Origin: PXAP01 sp046483315
Lineage (GTDB): Bacteria; Bacteroidota; Bacteroidia; Bacteroidales; PUMT01
Direction: 5' to 3'
Length of the DNA: 29,292 nucleotides
NCBI GenBank assembly: GCA_046483315.1
Contig: JAWODJ010000047.1
Coordinates: forward strand, 1 to 29,292
This document shows, in pieces, positions 21,296-28,498 of this stretch; position 1 is the stretch's first letter, and each line of letters opens with the position of its first letter. Below the pieces are notes generated by a model, which was not told the DNA's origin, did not search any database, and worked only from the letters and a program-made list of their open reading frames with translations. The position numbers and the translations under genes were made by a program.

Positions 21296-23656
21296 ATGAG
21301 AGTTTTTAAATCACATAAATCCAATTTAATATTTTTATTAATCTTCGTTAATCTTATTTCCAGCAACCTGTTTTCCCAGCAGCTATGGTACAATAATCCG
21401 GCTGATCAGTGGATCGAAGCACTGCCTGTTGGCAATGGGAGAATGGGAGCAATGATTTTCGGTGATCCGGTAAATGAACGCATCCAGTTGAATGAAGATT
21501 CCCTGTGGCCGGGTAGTCCTTACTGGACAGATAAAAACAGTGGTTCTCCTGAATATCTGAAAACAATCCGGAAATTGCTGCGTGAAGGCAAACATGTTGA
21601 GGCAGATAAAATGCTGGTTGAGAAATTCTCAAACAAATCGGTTAAATTTTCTCATCAGACTCTGGGAGATTTGTCCCTTTCTTTCGAAAATCATAAAAGT
21701 CACCGGGATTACAAAAGATGGCTTAGCCTTGATTCTGCAATGGTTACAACAGAATTTTCTACTGAATCGGGAAAGGTGACCCAAAGGGTTTTCACTTCGA
21801 ATCCCGACAACGTTTTGGTAGTCAACCTTAAATCTGACTCTGCAGAAAGGTTGACATTCGGGGTGGAACTTTCCCGTCCGGATGATGAAGGCCATCCAAC
21901 TGTAAGGGTAACCTCTATTGAAAACGGATTATCCATGGATGGAATGGTTACCCAGTTTGGTGGTGAAATTAATTCAAAACCCTATCCTGTCAATCATGGA
22001 GTGAAATTTCAGGGACAGTTGAAAGCAGAAGCAAAAGGCGGGAGAATAATCAGTAAAAATGACAGGTTGAGACTGGAAAATGTTAAAGAAGCTACGCTGT
22101 TTTTCATTGTCAGCACCTCTTTTTACCATGATGATTATAAAAATATTAATGCAGAACAATGGCAAAAGCTCGCCACCAGATCATTTGACCAGATTCTGGA
22201 AGATCATTTAAAAGATTACAAGAAGTTATATGACAGGGTTGAGTTGGATCTTGGCGGAGAGCCAGAAACTGCATATTTGCCGGTAGATGAACGGCTGCAG
22301 AGAATGAGGGAAGGTAAAAATGATCCCGCGCTTGAGGCTTTGCTGTTTCAGTATGGCAGGTATCTTCTTATTTCATCTTCCAGACCGGGTACTAACCCGG
22401 CCAATTTACAGGGTTTATGGAATGAACATATCCTTGCTCCATGGAATGCAGATTACCATCTTAATATTAACCTGCAAATGAACTACTGGCCGGCAGAGGT
22501 TACCAATCTGAGCGAATGCCATGAACCTTTGTTTACTTTCCTTGACAGGTTGGTTGAGAACGGGAAAAAAACAGCCAGGGAGCAATATGGATACGAAGGG
22601 TCTGTGGCGCATCATGCAACCGATCTGTGGACTCCCGCGTGGATGAGAGCTGCCCGGGCCTACTGGGGTTCATGGATTCATGGAGGTGGCTGGCTCGCCC
22701 AGCATCTATGGACTCATTATGAATTCACCCGGGATGAAGAATTTCTGAAAAACAGGGCATACCCTGCTATCCGGGAATTCGCACTGTTTTATTCAGACTG
22801 GCTGGCCGAAGATCCCCGGGATGGCAAATTAATTTCCTATCCCTCAACCTCTCCGGAAAACTCCTTTCTCACTCCTGACGGAGAAAGTGCCGCTTCATGT
22901 ATGGGTGCAGCCATGGACCAGCAGATAATTGCAGAGGTATTTGATAATTTAATAAAGGCCTCTGAAATAACAAATGTAAATGACCCCTTTATTGATCAGG
23001 TAAAAGAAAAACGTGGCAGGCTCAGGTCGGGAACCATCATAGGTCCGGATGGCAGGTTGCTTGAATGGGACAGGCCTTATGATGAACCGGAACAGGGACA
23101 CAGGCATATGTCACACCTGTACGCGTTTCATCCCTCCAATCAGATCACTGCTGAACATACACCTGAATTACTGCAGGCAGTAAGAAAATCAATAGATCAC
23201 CGGCTAGAACATGGAGGAGCGGGTACCGGCTGGAGTAGAGCCTGGCTAATAAATTTTTCGGCAAGATTAAAGGATCCTGAAATGTTGAGGGAACATATCG
23301 ATAAGTTTTTTATGACATCTCTGGCCAATAATCTGTTCGACCTTCATCCTCCATTTCAGATTGACGGTAATTTCGGATATACTGCGGGTATTGCAGAAAT
23401 ACTGATTCAAAGTCATGAGGGTTATATTGAATTACTACCTGCTTTGCCAAAGGAATGGAGTAAGGGTACCGTAAAGGGACTTCGCGCAAGAGGCGGATTC
23501 GAAGTCGATATGGAATGGGAAAAGGGATATCTGGTTCATGCCATTGTTAAATCGCATGCTGGTGAAAAAGGAATGCTTAGATATAAGGAAAAGGACATTC
23601 ATCTGGATCTGAAAAAAGGGGAGTCGCGAACTGTTATTTTTAACAGCGGGCTATAG
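21296..23656 (+). CDS. GH95 alpha-L-fucosidase (1,2-alpha-L-fucosidase type)
   Basis: The 786-residue protein has an N-terminal signal (hydrophobic residues 10-27, ending SNLFSQ). The GH95 opening LWYNNPADQWIEALPVGNGRMGAMIFGD and NEDSLWPGSP is diagnostic. The (alpha/alpha)6 barrel carries NPANLQGLWNEHILAPWNADYHLNINLQMNYWPAE (catalytic Asn region near 390-396), YPSTSPENSF (catalytic Glu near 520) and IDGNFGYTAGIAE (Asp near 689). Family members invert and remove terminal fucose from glycans, and a minority act on galactose. It stands beside a phosphatase and between two ars clusters, with no SusC/SusD genes nearby, so it is not part of a visible polysaccharide-utilisation locus. Substrate is inferred from family only. 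Confidence 0.93.
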   Translation: MRVFKSHKSNLIFLLIFVNLISSNLFSQQLWYNNPADQWIEALPVGNGRMGAMIFGDPVNERIQLNEDSLWPGSPYWTDKNSGSPEYLKTIRKLLREGKHVEADKMLVEKFSNKSVKFSHQTLGDLSLSFENHKSHRDYKRWLSLDSAMVTTEFSTESGKVTQRVFTSNPDNVLVVNLKSDSAERLTFGVELSRPDDEGHPTVRVTSIENGLSMDGMVTQFGGEINSKPYPVNHGVKFQGQLKAEAKGGRIISKNDRLRLENVKEATLFFIVSTSFYHDDYKNINAEQWQKLATRSFDQILEDHLKDYKKLYDRVELDLGGEPETAYLPVDERLQRMREGKNDPALEALLFQYGRYLLISSSRPGTNPANLQGLWNEHILAPWNADYHLNINLQMNYWPAEVTNLSECHEPLFTFLDRLVENGKKTAREQYGYEGSVAHHATDLWTPAWMRAARAYWGSWIHGGGWLAQHLWTHYEFTRDEEFLKNRAYPAIREFALFYSDWLAEDPRDGKLISYPSTSPENSFLTPDGESAASCMGAAMDQQIIAEVFDNLIKASEITNVNDPFIDQVKEKRGRLRSGTIIGPDGRLLEWDRPYDEPEQGHRHMSHLYAFHPSNQITAEHTPELLQAVRKSIDHRLEHGGAGTGWSRAWLINFSARLKDPEMLREHIDKFFMTSLANNLFDLHPPFQIDGNFGYTAGIAEILIQSHEGYIELLPALPKEWSKGTVKGLRARGGFEVDMEWEKGYLVHAIVKSHAGEKGMLRYKEKDIHLDLKKGESRTVIFNSGL

Positions 23657-23818
23657 AAATTGTGCTGTTTTGAACTGCTCATCCTGAAGAGCCCTCCAGG
23701 CTGGCTGCAAGAAATCCGGGATTAACAAGTCAACTGAGCGAACAGCTTTTTGCTTTTCTCCTCGAACCAGGTGCACCATTACAGGCGAAAGATCCGGCTT
23801 TCATTATTTATTGATGTA

Positions 23819-25696
23819 TCAGAATTCAACATTTATCACTTTTTCGTTTGTTTCGTCTTCCTGGGCATCGATACCTGAAAATGTTTTCATGTTATGAGGT
23901 TGTTCACCGATTTTTATGGTGTATTTTCCGTCCTTAAAAACTTTCGGTTGGAACTGGTTGCCCTGAATTCTCAGTGTATATACAATTTCTTTATTAGGTT
24001 CATAAATTACCTGTACCACCGGGTTTTCCATTCCGGTTACCATTATTGGAGGCAAATAAGCAATAGGCTCACGTCCGTAATTATCCATCTGATTAATTGT
24101 AACCGGCCAACCTTCGTATTGTTCAGCGTTCTCTGATGTTACATCAATACCACGCGGCCAGACCTCCATTTCAATTTTACGGTTTTTTGTATTCAAACGC
24201 ACCAGACCATATCCGGATGCCCGTTCACCCCATTCGCCGCCCCATTTATTTTTTCTCTCTTCACTTGGATTGGCATAGGCATACATTGTTATTTTATTGT
24301 GAAAACCATCATAATAATCTCCAAGGCCGTTGAGGGAACCCTGAACGGCTTCCCCGTCAGGTTCATTCCGGGGTGTCCACCACCTGTTGTAATAATTAAC
24401 AATAGAGGGAACACAAAAAGAAAACCCGGCATCCCTGAACTGATTTACTCCATGATGAATCACTGATGCCAGGTGTTGATCACCTGCGATGTGAAACCCG
24501 TAAAATTTCCTGATGGCATCTAATGCCCTGTTGCGTGCGGATTGCGGCCATCCATTTGAATCCATGTCGGCAAACAGAGTATAATCATATTTCCCATGAC
24601 GGTGCGCTGCGTTGGCAAAGATCGTTTGAGAAAGCACCACTTTCATATTGACTCCCTGCCAATGCTGTCCCCATGCATTGAGAAACCGGAGTTGTCTGTC
24701 TCCCAAAATTATTCCTTCGGGAAGATCGACGGTATTATAATCATAATCAGGATCGGTAATATGATCTGGCCGGGGCCCCATGGGGGGGATTAATCCTTTC
24801 GGGCCGGTTTTGAATTTTCTGTCCTCAATAATGGCAAAATCGATCTTACCAATTTTTAATGACGTAAAATAAACACCGATTCCCCGCTCTACAGGTGTTG
24901 GATCATAGCCATCAGGCAGGTGCCAGGTTTGTGCATTTTGTACCGAGTTGACATATTGAGGGGAATAATAATAACCACCATCATTTCCGGCCGGACTGTT
25001 TGCTTTAATTCCCGATTCGCCCCAAACGTTTCCCTGTCCGATATCATGATCATCAGGGATGCAAATGGTAGGACGATCCTTTATAATCTCGCCAAATTGC
25101 CGGCCAAATAACAGCCAGGCCTGCAGATGCCGTTCGTGATCATAGGACTGGTCACCTGAAAAAAACAATAAATCCGGATCCTGTGCCTTAATATTCCTGA
25201 TAATATCTGGTTTTAAGCGACGATCATAATTGCCGTTCCCGGTAAATGCAGCAACAACAATTTCCTCTTTCTCCACCGGATCTTTTCTTATCAGTCCTTC
25301 ATATTCAGCCTTATCTCCAGCGGCAAGAACCCTGTACTGGTAATCTTTGGAACTGTCCCACTGTTCAACCCGAAAATGTGCTGTCCACCGCTTTTTGTCT
25401 TCCTGAGGCCAGCCATAGGATTCCTCACTCACTACAGTTGCAGCAATAGTTTCCCAATCGCCATCCTTTTGTATCTGTAACTTAACCACCCTGTCCACAT
25501 CCTCTCCTAGGGGATACAACTGGGCCGTCATTTTCATGGTGTTGTCACTAACCGTATAAAGTGCAAAACAGATTGCATCTTCAGCCGGAACATTATCAAT
25601 ATTTAACCAGTCATCGCCAACAGGTTTTTGAGCCCAAATCGAAACTGAAAATATAAAAACTAAAATAACATTTAATATACTCTTTTTCTTAACCAT
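23819..25696 (-). CDS. Alkaline phosphatase D (PhoD)-family metallophosphoesterase
   Basis: The protein has 625 residues from the ATG at 25694-25696, chosen because a signal peptide (hydrophobic residues 7-21, SIWAQ) starts there and AGGAGG lies 9 nt upstream. The metallophosphoesterase ligands occur in order: AAFTGNGNYDRR, FFSGDQSYDHE near 180, IPDDHDIGQGN near 214, and IAGDQHLASVIHHG near 404-414. A C-terminal beta-rich segment (about 520-625) follows. Family members hydrolyse phosphomono- or diesters outside the cytoplasm. It is convergent with GH95 (162-bp gap) and shares with it the segment bracketed by the 46-bp repeats. Confidence 0.88.
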   Translation of the reverse strand: MVKKKSILNVILVFIFSVSIWAQKPVGDDWLNIDNVPAEDAICFALYTVSDNTMKMTAQLYPLGEDVDRVVKLQIQKDGDWETIAATVVSEESYGWPQEDKKRWTAHFRVEQWDSSKDYQYRVLAAGDKAEYEGLIRKDPVEKEEIVVAAFTGNGNYDRRLKPDIIRNIKAQDPDLLFFSGDQSYDHERHLQAWLLFGRQFGEIIKDRPTICIPDDHDIGQGNVWGESGIKANSPAGNDGGYYYSPQYVNSVQNAQTWHLPDGYDPTPVERGIGVYFTSLKIGKIDFAIIEDRKFKTGPKGLIPPMGPRPDHITDPDYDYNTVDLPEGIILGDRQLRFLNAWGQHWQGVNMKVVLSQTIFANAAHRHGKYDYTLFADMDSNGWPQSARNRALDAIRKFYGFHIAGDQHLASVIHHGVNQFRDAGFSFCVPSIVNYYNRWWTPRNEPDGEAVQGSLNGLGDYYDGFHNKITMYAYANPSEERKNKWGGEWGERASGYGLVRLNTKNRKIEMEVWPRGIDVTSENAEQYEGWPVTINQMDNYGREPIAYLPPIMVTGMENPVVQVIYEPNKEIVYTLRIQGNQFQPKVFKDGKYTIKIGEQPHNMKTFSGIDAQEDETNEKVINVEF

Positions 25697-25705
25697 AACT
25701 GATAA

Positions 25706-25711
25706 CCTCCT
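25706..25711 (-). promoter_or_regulatory. Strong Shine-Dalgarno for phoD
   Basis: AGGAGG on the minus strand with 9 nt to the ATG. Strong Shine-Dalgarno sites are rare in this window, so it fixes the phoD start and hints at an efficiently translated or recently acquired gene. Confidence 0.8.
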
Positions 25712-25746
25712 ATTTGATAAAGTTGATAAAACTATAAGTTTCTCTA

Positions 25747-25763
25747 ATCCCGCATTACGGGAT
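25747..25763. repeat. Stem-loop in the phoD leader
   Basis: ATCCCG-CATTA-CGGGAT is a perfect 6-bp stem with a 5-nt loop, followed on the plus strand by AAAGGCCTTTTTTT. In the plus direction it looks like an intrinsic terminator, although no plus-strand gene ends here. In the minus direction it would sit in the phoD 5' leader. Confidence 0.5.
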
Positions 25764-25908
25764 AAAGGCCTTTTTTTGCTAAAATAACATTTATTCAGGA
25801 CTATAAAAATAAAATTCAAACCATATTGCTCTGATTAGCAGCCAGGAGTTTCTGATTAAAGCGAATATTCTAAAATGCCTTTGGGTTCATAAACAGTTGT
25901 TTTTATTG

Positions 25909-25950
25909 TCCCCTAAGGGGAATGGGAGAAAATCCCCCACCTTTAGGTGG
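25909..25950. repeat. Cluster of three short hairpins
   Basis: TCCCCTAAGGGGA, GGGAGAAAATCCC and CCACCTTTAGGTGG lie consecutively within 42 bp. The arrangement suggests a palindromic repetitive element (REP/MITE-like) between phoD and the right 46-bp repeat; no other copy is in the window. The surrounding 25.8-26.04 kb sequence shows no gene. A looser CTATGC...GCATAG pair follows at about 25981-26010. Confidence 0.5.
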
Positions 25951-26037
25951 AGACTTTAGTTTGAAATGCATAAATTAGCGCTATGCAAAACTACAGAAAA
26001 ACAACGCATAGTGTATATGATATAAAACTGATAATAT

Positions 26038-26083
26038 ATTAATAAATTCTTAACTCATTGAACCATCCCGGCTGAGAATACCA
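26038..26083. repeat. 46-bp direct repeat, right copy
   Basis: This is an exact copy of 21207-21252, in the same orientation. It lies 390 bp upstream of the HesB-like gene. The stretch 26084-26300 after it contains no recognisable gene, only a segment faintly like a tRNA D-arm (near 26133-26152) without the remaining cloverleaf. Confidence 0.92.
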
Positions 26084-26307
26084 AAGACATGGATTAGAAA
26101 TGATGTTTTCCATCAAGATTACCTTGTTTCCTGGTCTAGCTGGTTAGGGTACAATTACACATACAAATACTCATTGCACAGGCAGACAATCAGCGAGGTT
26201 TGCCCTTCCCGCAGTTTGATGGATTTTCAGTTCTCCCGGATACTTATCCTGCAAATAAAAACCGCTCAACAACATGTAATTGTAATGTATTTTTTTGCAA
26301 AAATATT

Positions 26308-26353
26308 TGACGTAATATTGCGTTATTTAAAATAATGACGTATTTTTGCGTCA
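26308..26353 (+). promoter_or_regulatory. Tandem dyads and promoter candidate for the second ars cluster
   Basis: Two related imperfect dyads lie 28 bp apart: TGACGTAATATTGCGTTA (26308-26325) and TGACGTATTTTTGCGTCA (26336-26353). The second contains TATTTTTG, an exact fit to the Bacteroidota -7 box TAnnTTTG, with a TTG 20 nt upstream inside the first dyad as a -33 element. ArsR2 binding here would block transcription of the downstream genes. The sequence differs from the dyad upstream of arsE. Confidence 0.72.
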
Positions 26354-26472
26354 GAATAAACCGGATCATTTCAGGAATCAGTTTTAACTATTTACCTGAA
26401 TGATTATTACCAGACAAATTAGCACAAAATTCCCTGAGATAATCTGGTAATTGCAAATACTAAAAAAAGAAA

Positions 26473-26712
26473 ATGAAAATGAAAATAGAAGTATTTGAAC
26501 CGACATTGTGCTGTCCCACCGGGGTTTGCGGACCTGGCATTCAGATGATGATTGCCGACAGGGCTTTAGCAGGCGACAGGGAGATTGTAATCGACAACGT
26601 CAATTTCTTTGTTGACAAGGAAGCAGAAAATATGCTTGAAGGAGTTACAATGGATTTTGGAGCCAACGGCTTTAAGCTGAAAGGATTAAAACGCAACGGT
26701 AGTTGTTGCTGA
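26473..26712 (+). CDS. Small HesB/IscA-like protein with an ArsD-like CC...C motif
   Basis: The 79-residue protein opens like the metallochaperone ArsD (VFEPTLCCPTGVCGPG; Cys13, Cys14, Cys19). The rest does not follow ArsD's thioredoxin fold. Instead IVIDNVNFFVDKEAENMLEGVTMDF and GFKLKGLKRNGSCC resemble the second half of HesB/IscA proteins, whose C-terminal Cys pair (here Cys78-Cys79) binds metal with a first-half Cys. The five Cys and nothing else metal-like suggest an As(III)-binding carrier or scaffold. It is the first gene of the arsR2-arsC-arsM-acr3 unit, 41 bp before arsR2. Two in-frame ATGs two codons apart make the exact start uncertain. Function is inference. Confidence 0.75.
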   Translation: MKMKIEVFEPTLCCPTGVCGPGIQMMIADRALAGDREIVIDNVNFFVDKEAENMLEGVTMDFGANGFKLKGLKRNGSCC

Positions 26713-26753
26713 TAATGAGTATAAGTCTAAACGTAAATTAAAACTTATTTGAT

Positions 26754-27104
26754 ATGGCAGCAACCAAAGTTTCATTGTTCGAAAAAGATTTGCAGGTCAG
26801 AGCATCGCTGTTCAAGGCGCTGGGCCATCCTGCAAGGCTGGCTATTCTCAGGTATCTTGCAGAGATAAAAACCTGCATTTGCGGTGATATTTCAGAGGAA
26901 TTGCCCCTGAGCCGGACAACGGTCAATCAGCATCTGAAGGAGCTCAAAAAGGTGGGATTGATCACAGGAACAGTTTCCGGGGTTAAAACCAGGTATTGCC
27001 TTAATCCCACGAAAGTGGACTTGCTTGAAAAAACACTCTCTTCCTTTGTGGATGAGATTAAGACTGATCCTTCAATTGTACAAACAGATAACAATTGTTG
27101 TTAA
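26754..27104 (+). CDS. arsR: ArsR/SmtB-family repressor 2
   Basis: The 116-residue winged-helix repressor has FKALGHPARLAILRYLAEIKTCICGDISEELPLSRTTVNQHLKELKKVGLI. The As(III) site is Cys41-x-Cys43 at the start of helix 3, as in E. coli ArsR, with a C-terminal NNCC pair (Cys115-Cys116) as possible extra ligands. It lies 13 bp before arsC and is likely to bind the TGACGTA dyads upstream of the operon. It differs clearly from ArsR1 in Cys placement, so the two clusters probably respond to different arsenicals. Confidence 0.93.
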   Translation: MAATKVSLFEKDLQVRASLFKALGHPARLAILRYLAEIKTCICGDISEELPLSRTTVNQHLKELKKVGLITGTVSGVKTRYCLNPTKVDLLEKTLSSFVDEIKTDPSIVQTDNNCC

Positions 27105-27117
27105 ATAATAGAAAATT

Positions 27118-27546
27118 ATGAAAATACTGATCATTTGTACGGGTAATTCATGCCGCAGCCAGATGGCGCACGGTTTTATGGAATCTTTTGATAAAAGGTT
27201 GACCGTCAGGTCTGCAGGAACGGAAGCTTCCGGGCAGCTTAACCGGAAAGCGGTCGAAGTAATGAAAGATAAAGGTATAGATATAAGCCAACATACCTCC
27301 GATTCTGTTGATAAATACCTGGGCGAGGAGTGGGACTATGTGATAACCGTATGCGGGGGAGCAAACGAAAATTGCCCCGTGTTTATGGGAAATGTCAAAA
27401 ACAGGCTGCATATCGGGTTTGATGACCCGTCGCATGTTACCGGTACTGATGAATATATTCACAGCGAGTACATACGTGTAAGGGATGATATAAAGAAGGG
27501 ATTTTATAAGCTCTATAAAGAAAAAATCAAACCTCACTTAAAATAA
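27118..27546 (+). CDS. arsC: Arsenate reductase, thioredoxin-coupled LMW-phosphatase type
   Basis: The 142-residue protein has the P-loop CTGNSCRSQ with Cys7 as nucleophile (CX5R), and the redox pair Cys79 and Cys86 in ITVCGGANENCPVF. The Cys spacing is exactly that of S. aureus pI258 ArsC (10, 82, 89) shifted by three. It reduces arsenate to arsenite in the cytoplasm using a Cys relay regenerated by thioredoxin. It lies between arsR2 (13 bp) and arsM (11 bp) and feeds both ArsM and Acr3. Confidence 0.96.
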   Translation: MKILIICTGNSCRSQMAHGFMESFDKRLTVRSAGTEASGQLNRKAVEVMKDKGIDISQHTSDSVDKYLGEEWDYVITVCGGANENCPVFMGNVKNRLHIGFDDPSHVTGTDEYIHSEYIRVRDDIKKGFYKLYKEKIKPHLK

Positions 27547-27557
27547 TTCATAAGAAA

Positions 27558-28367
27558 ATGGAAGCTAAAGATATAAAGAACATTGTCAGGGAAAAATACA
27601 GCAGGATAGCACAGAAATCTGACGATCCTTTGATCCGTGAAAATTGCTGTGGCAGCACTGATTGTTGTTCAGGCAGTGACTACACGGTTTTCAGTGAGAG
27701 TTACAAAAACCTTGAAGGTTACAATCCTGATGCAGATCTTGGGTTGGGTTGCGGTATTCCAACTGATTACGCTGTTATAAAAGCCGGAAACCATGTGCTT
27801 GACCTTGGCAGCGGTGCCGGAAATGACTGCTTCGTTGTGCGATCGCTGGTTGGAGTAACCGGAAGGGTCACGGGTCTTGATTTTTCAGATGATATGCTGA
27901 AAAAATCAAATGAAAATGTCAAAAAGCTGGGGTATATCAACGTCGGCTTTGTAAAAGGGGACATCGAACAGATGCCTTTTCCCGACGGTCAATTTGATGT
28001 AATCGTCTCAAATTGTGTACTGAACCTTGTTCCCGGTAAAGTTAAAGCGTTTACCGAGATGTTTCGGGTACTTAAACCCGGAGGGCATTTCTGCATTTCC
28101 GATGTTGTAGTGGAAGGGGAAATGTCAGAGAAACTTCGTGTCAATGCCGAAATGTATGCCGGGTGTGTGTCAGGAGCAATGAAATACAATGATTACCTGG
28201 ATGTGATTTCTCAAACAGGGTTTAAACAAGTGCAGGTGCACAAGAAAAGGGAGCTTGCAATTCCGGATCATATACCCGGTGAAAATATTGATGCGGCAGA
28301 AACTGAACCATTCAAAACCGGTATTACCGGGCTGTATTCAATCACTTTATCAGCGGTTAAACTTTAA
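27558..28367 (+). CDS. arsM: Arsenite S-adenosylmethionine methyltransferase
   Basis: The 269-residue Rossmann methyltransferase has SAM motif VLDLGSGAGND at 80-90, DFSDDML as the acidic loop, and VLKPGG. The As(III)-binding Cys are seen at LGLGCGIP (Cys65) and YAGCVSGAM (Cys203), as in ArsM enzymes. An unusual Cys-rich N-terminal stretch, ENCCGSTDCCSGSD, gives Cys30, 31, 36 and 37. It methylates As(III) to mono- and dimethyl species. These may be volatilised or exported, and trivalent methyl species are substrates of the ArsP-type permease coded on the opposite strand of the island. Confidence 0.94.
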   Translation: MEAKDIKNIVREKYSRIAQKSDDPLIRENCCGSTDCCSGSDYTVFSESYKNLEGYNPDADLGLGCGIPTDYAVIKAGNHVLDLGSGAGNDCFVVRSLVGVTGRVTGLDFSDDMLKKSNENVKKLGYINVGFVKGDIEQMPFPDGQFDVIVSNCVLNLVPGKVKAFTEMFRVLKPGGHFCISDVVVEGEMSEKLRVNAEMYAGCVSGAMKYNDYLDVISQTGFKQVQVHKKRELAIPDHIPGENIDAAETEPFKTGITGLYSITLSAVKL

Positions 28368-28498
28368 GAAATCAAGTTTTTGTTATATCGCACAAATAAT
28401 ATTCGAATAAATGCATAATTAAAACCGGCTGACCCGGCCGCGACTGTTGCAGTATGCAATCAGATGATTTAATTGTAACCATATTAACTTAAAACGAA

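Noticed and set aside
21296..25696. GH95 and phoD as part of a polysaccharide-utilisation locus
   Set aside because: No SusC/SusD pair, sulfatase, other glycoside hydrolase or hybrid regulator lies nearby; the context is arsenic resistance.
26133..26152. Segment like a tRNA D-arm (GGTCTAGCTGGTTAGGGTAC)
   Set aside because: No matching acceptor, anticodon or T-arm follows, so there is no tRNA gene; a tRNA-derived att fragment cannot be shown.
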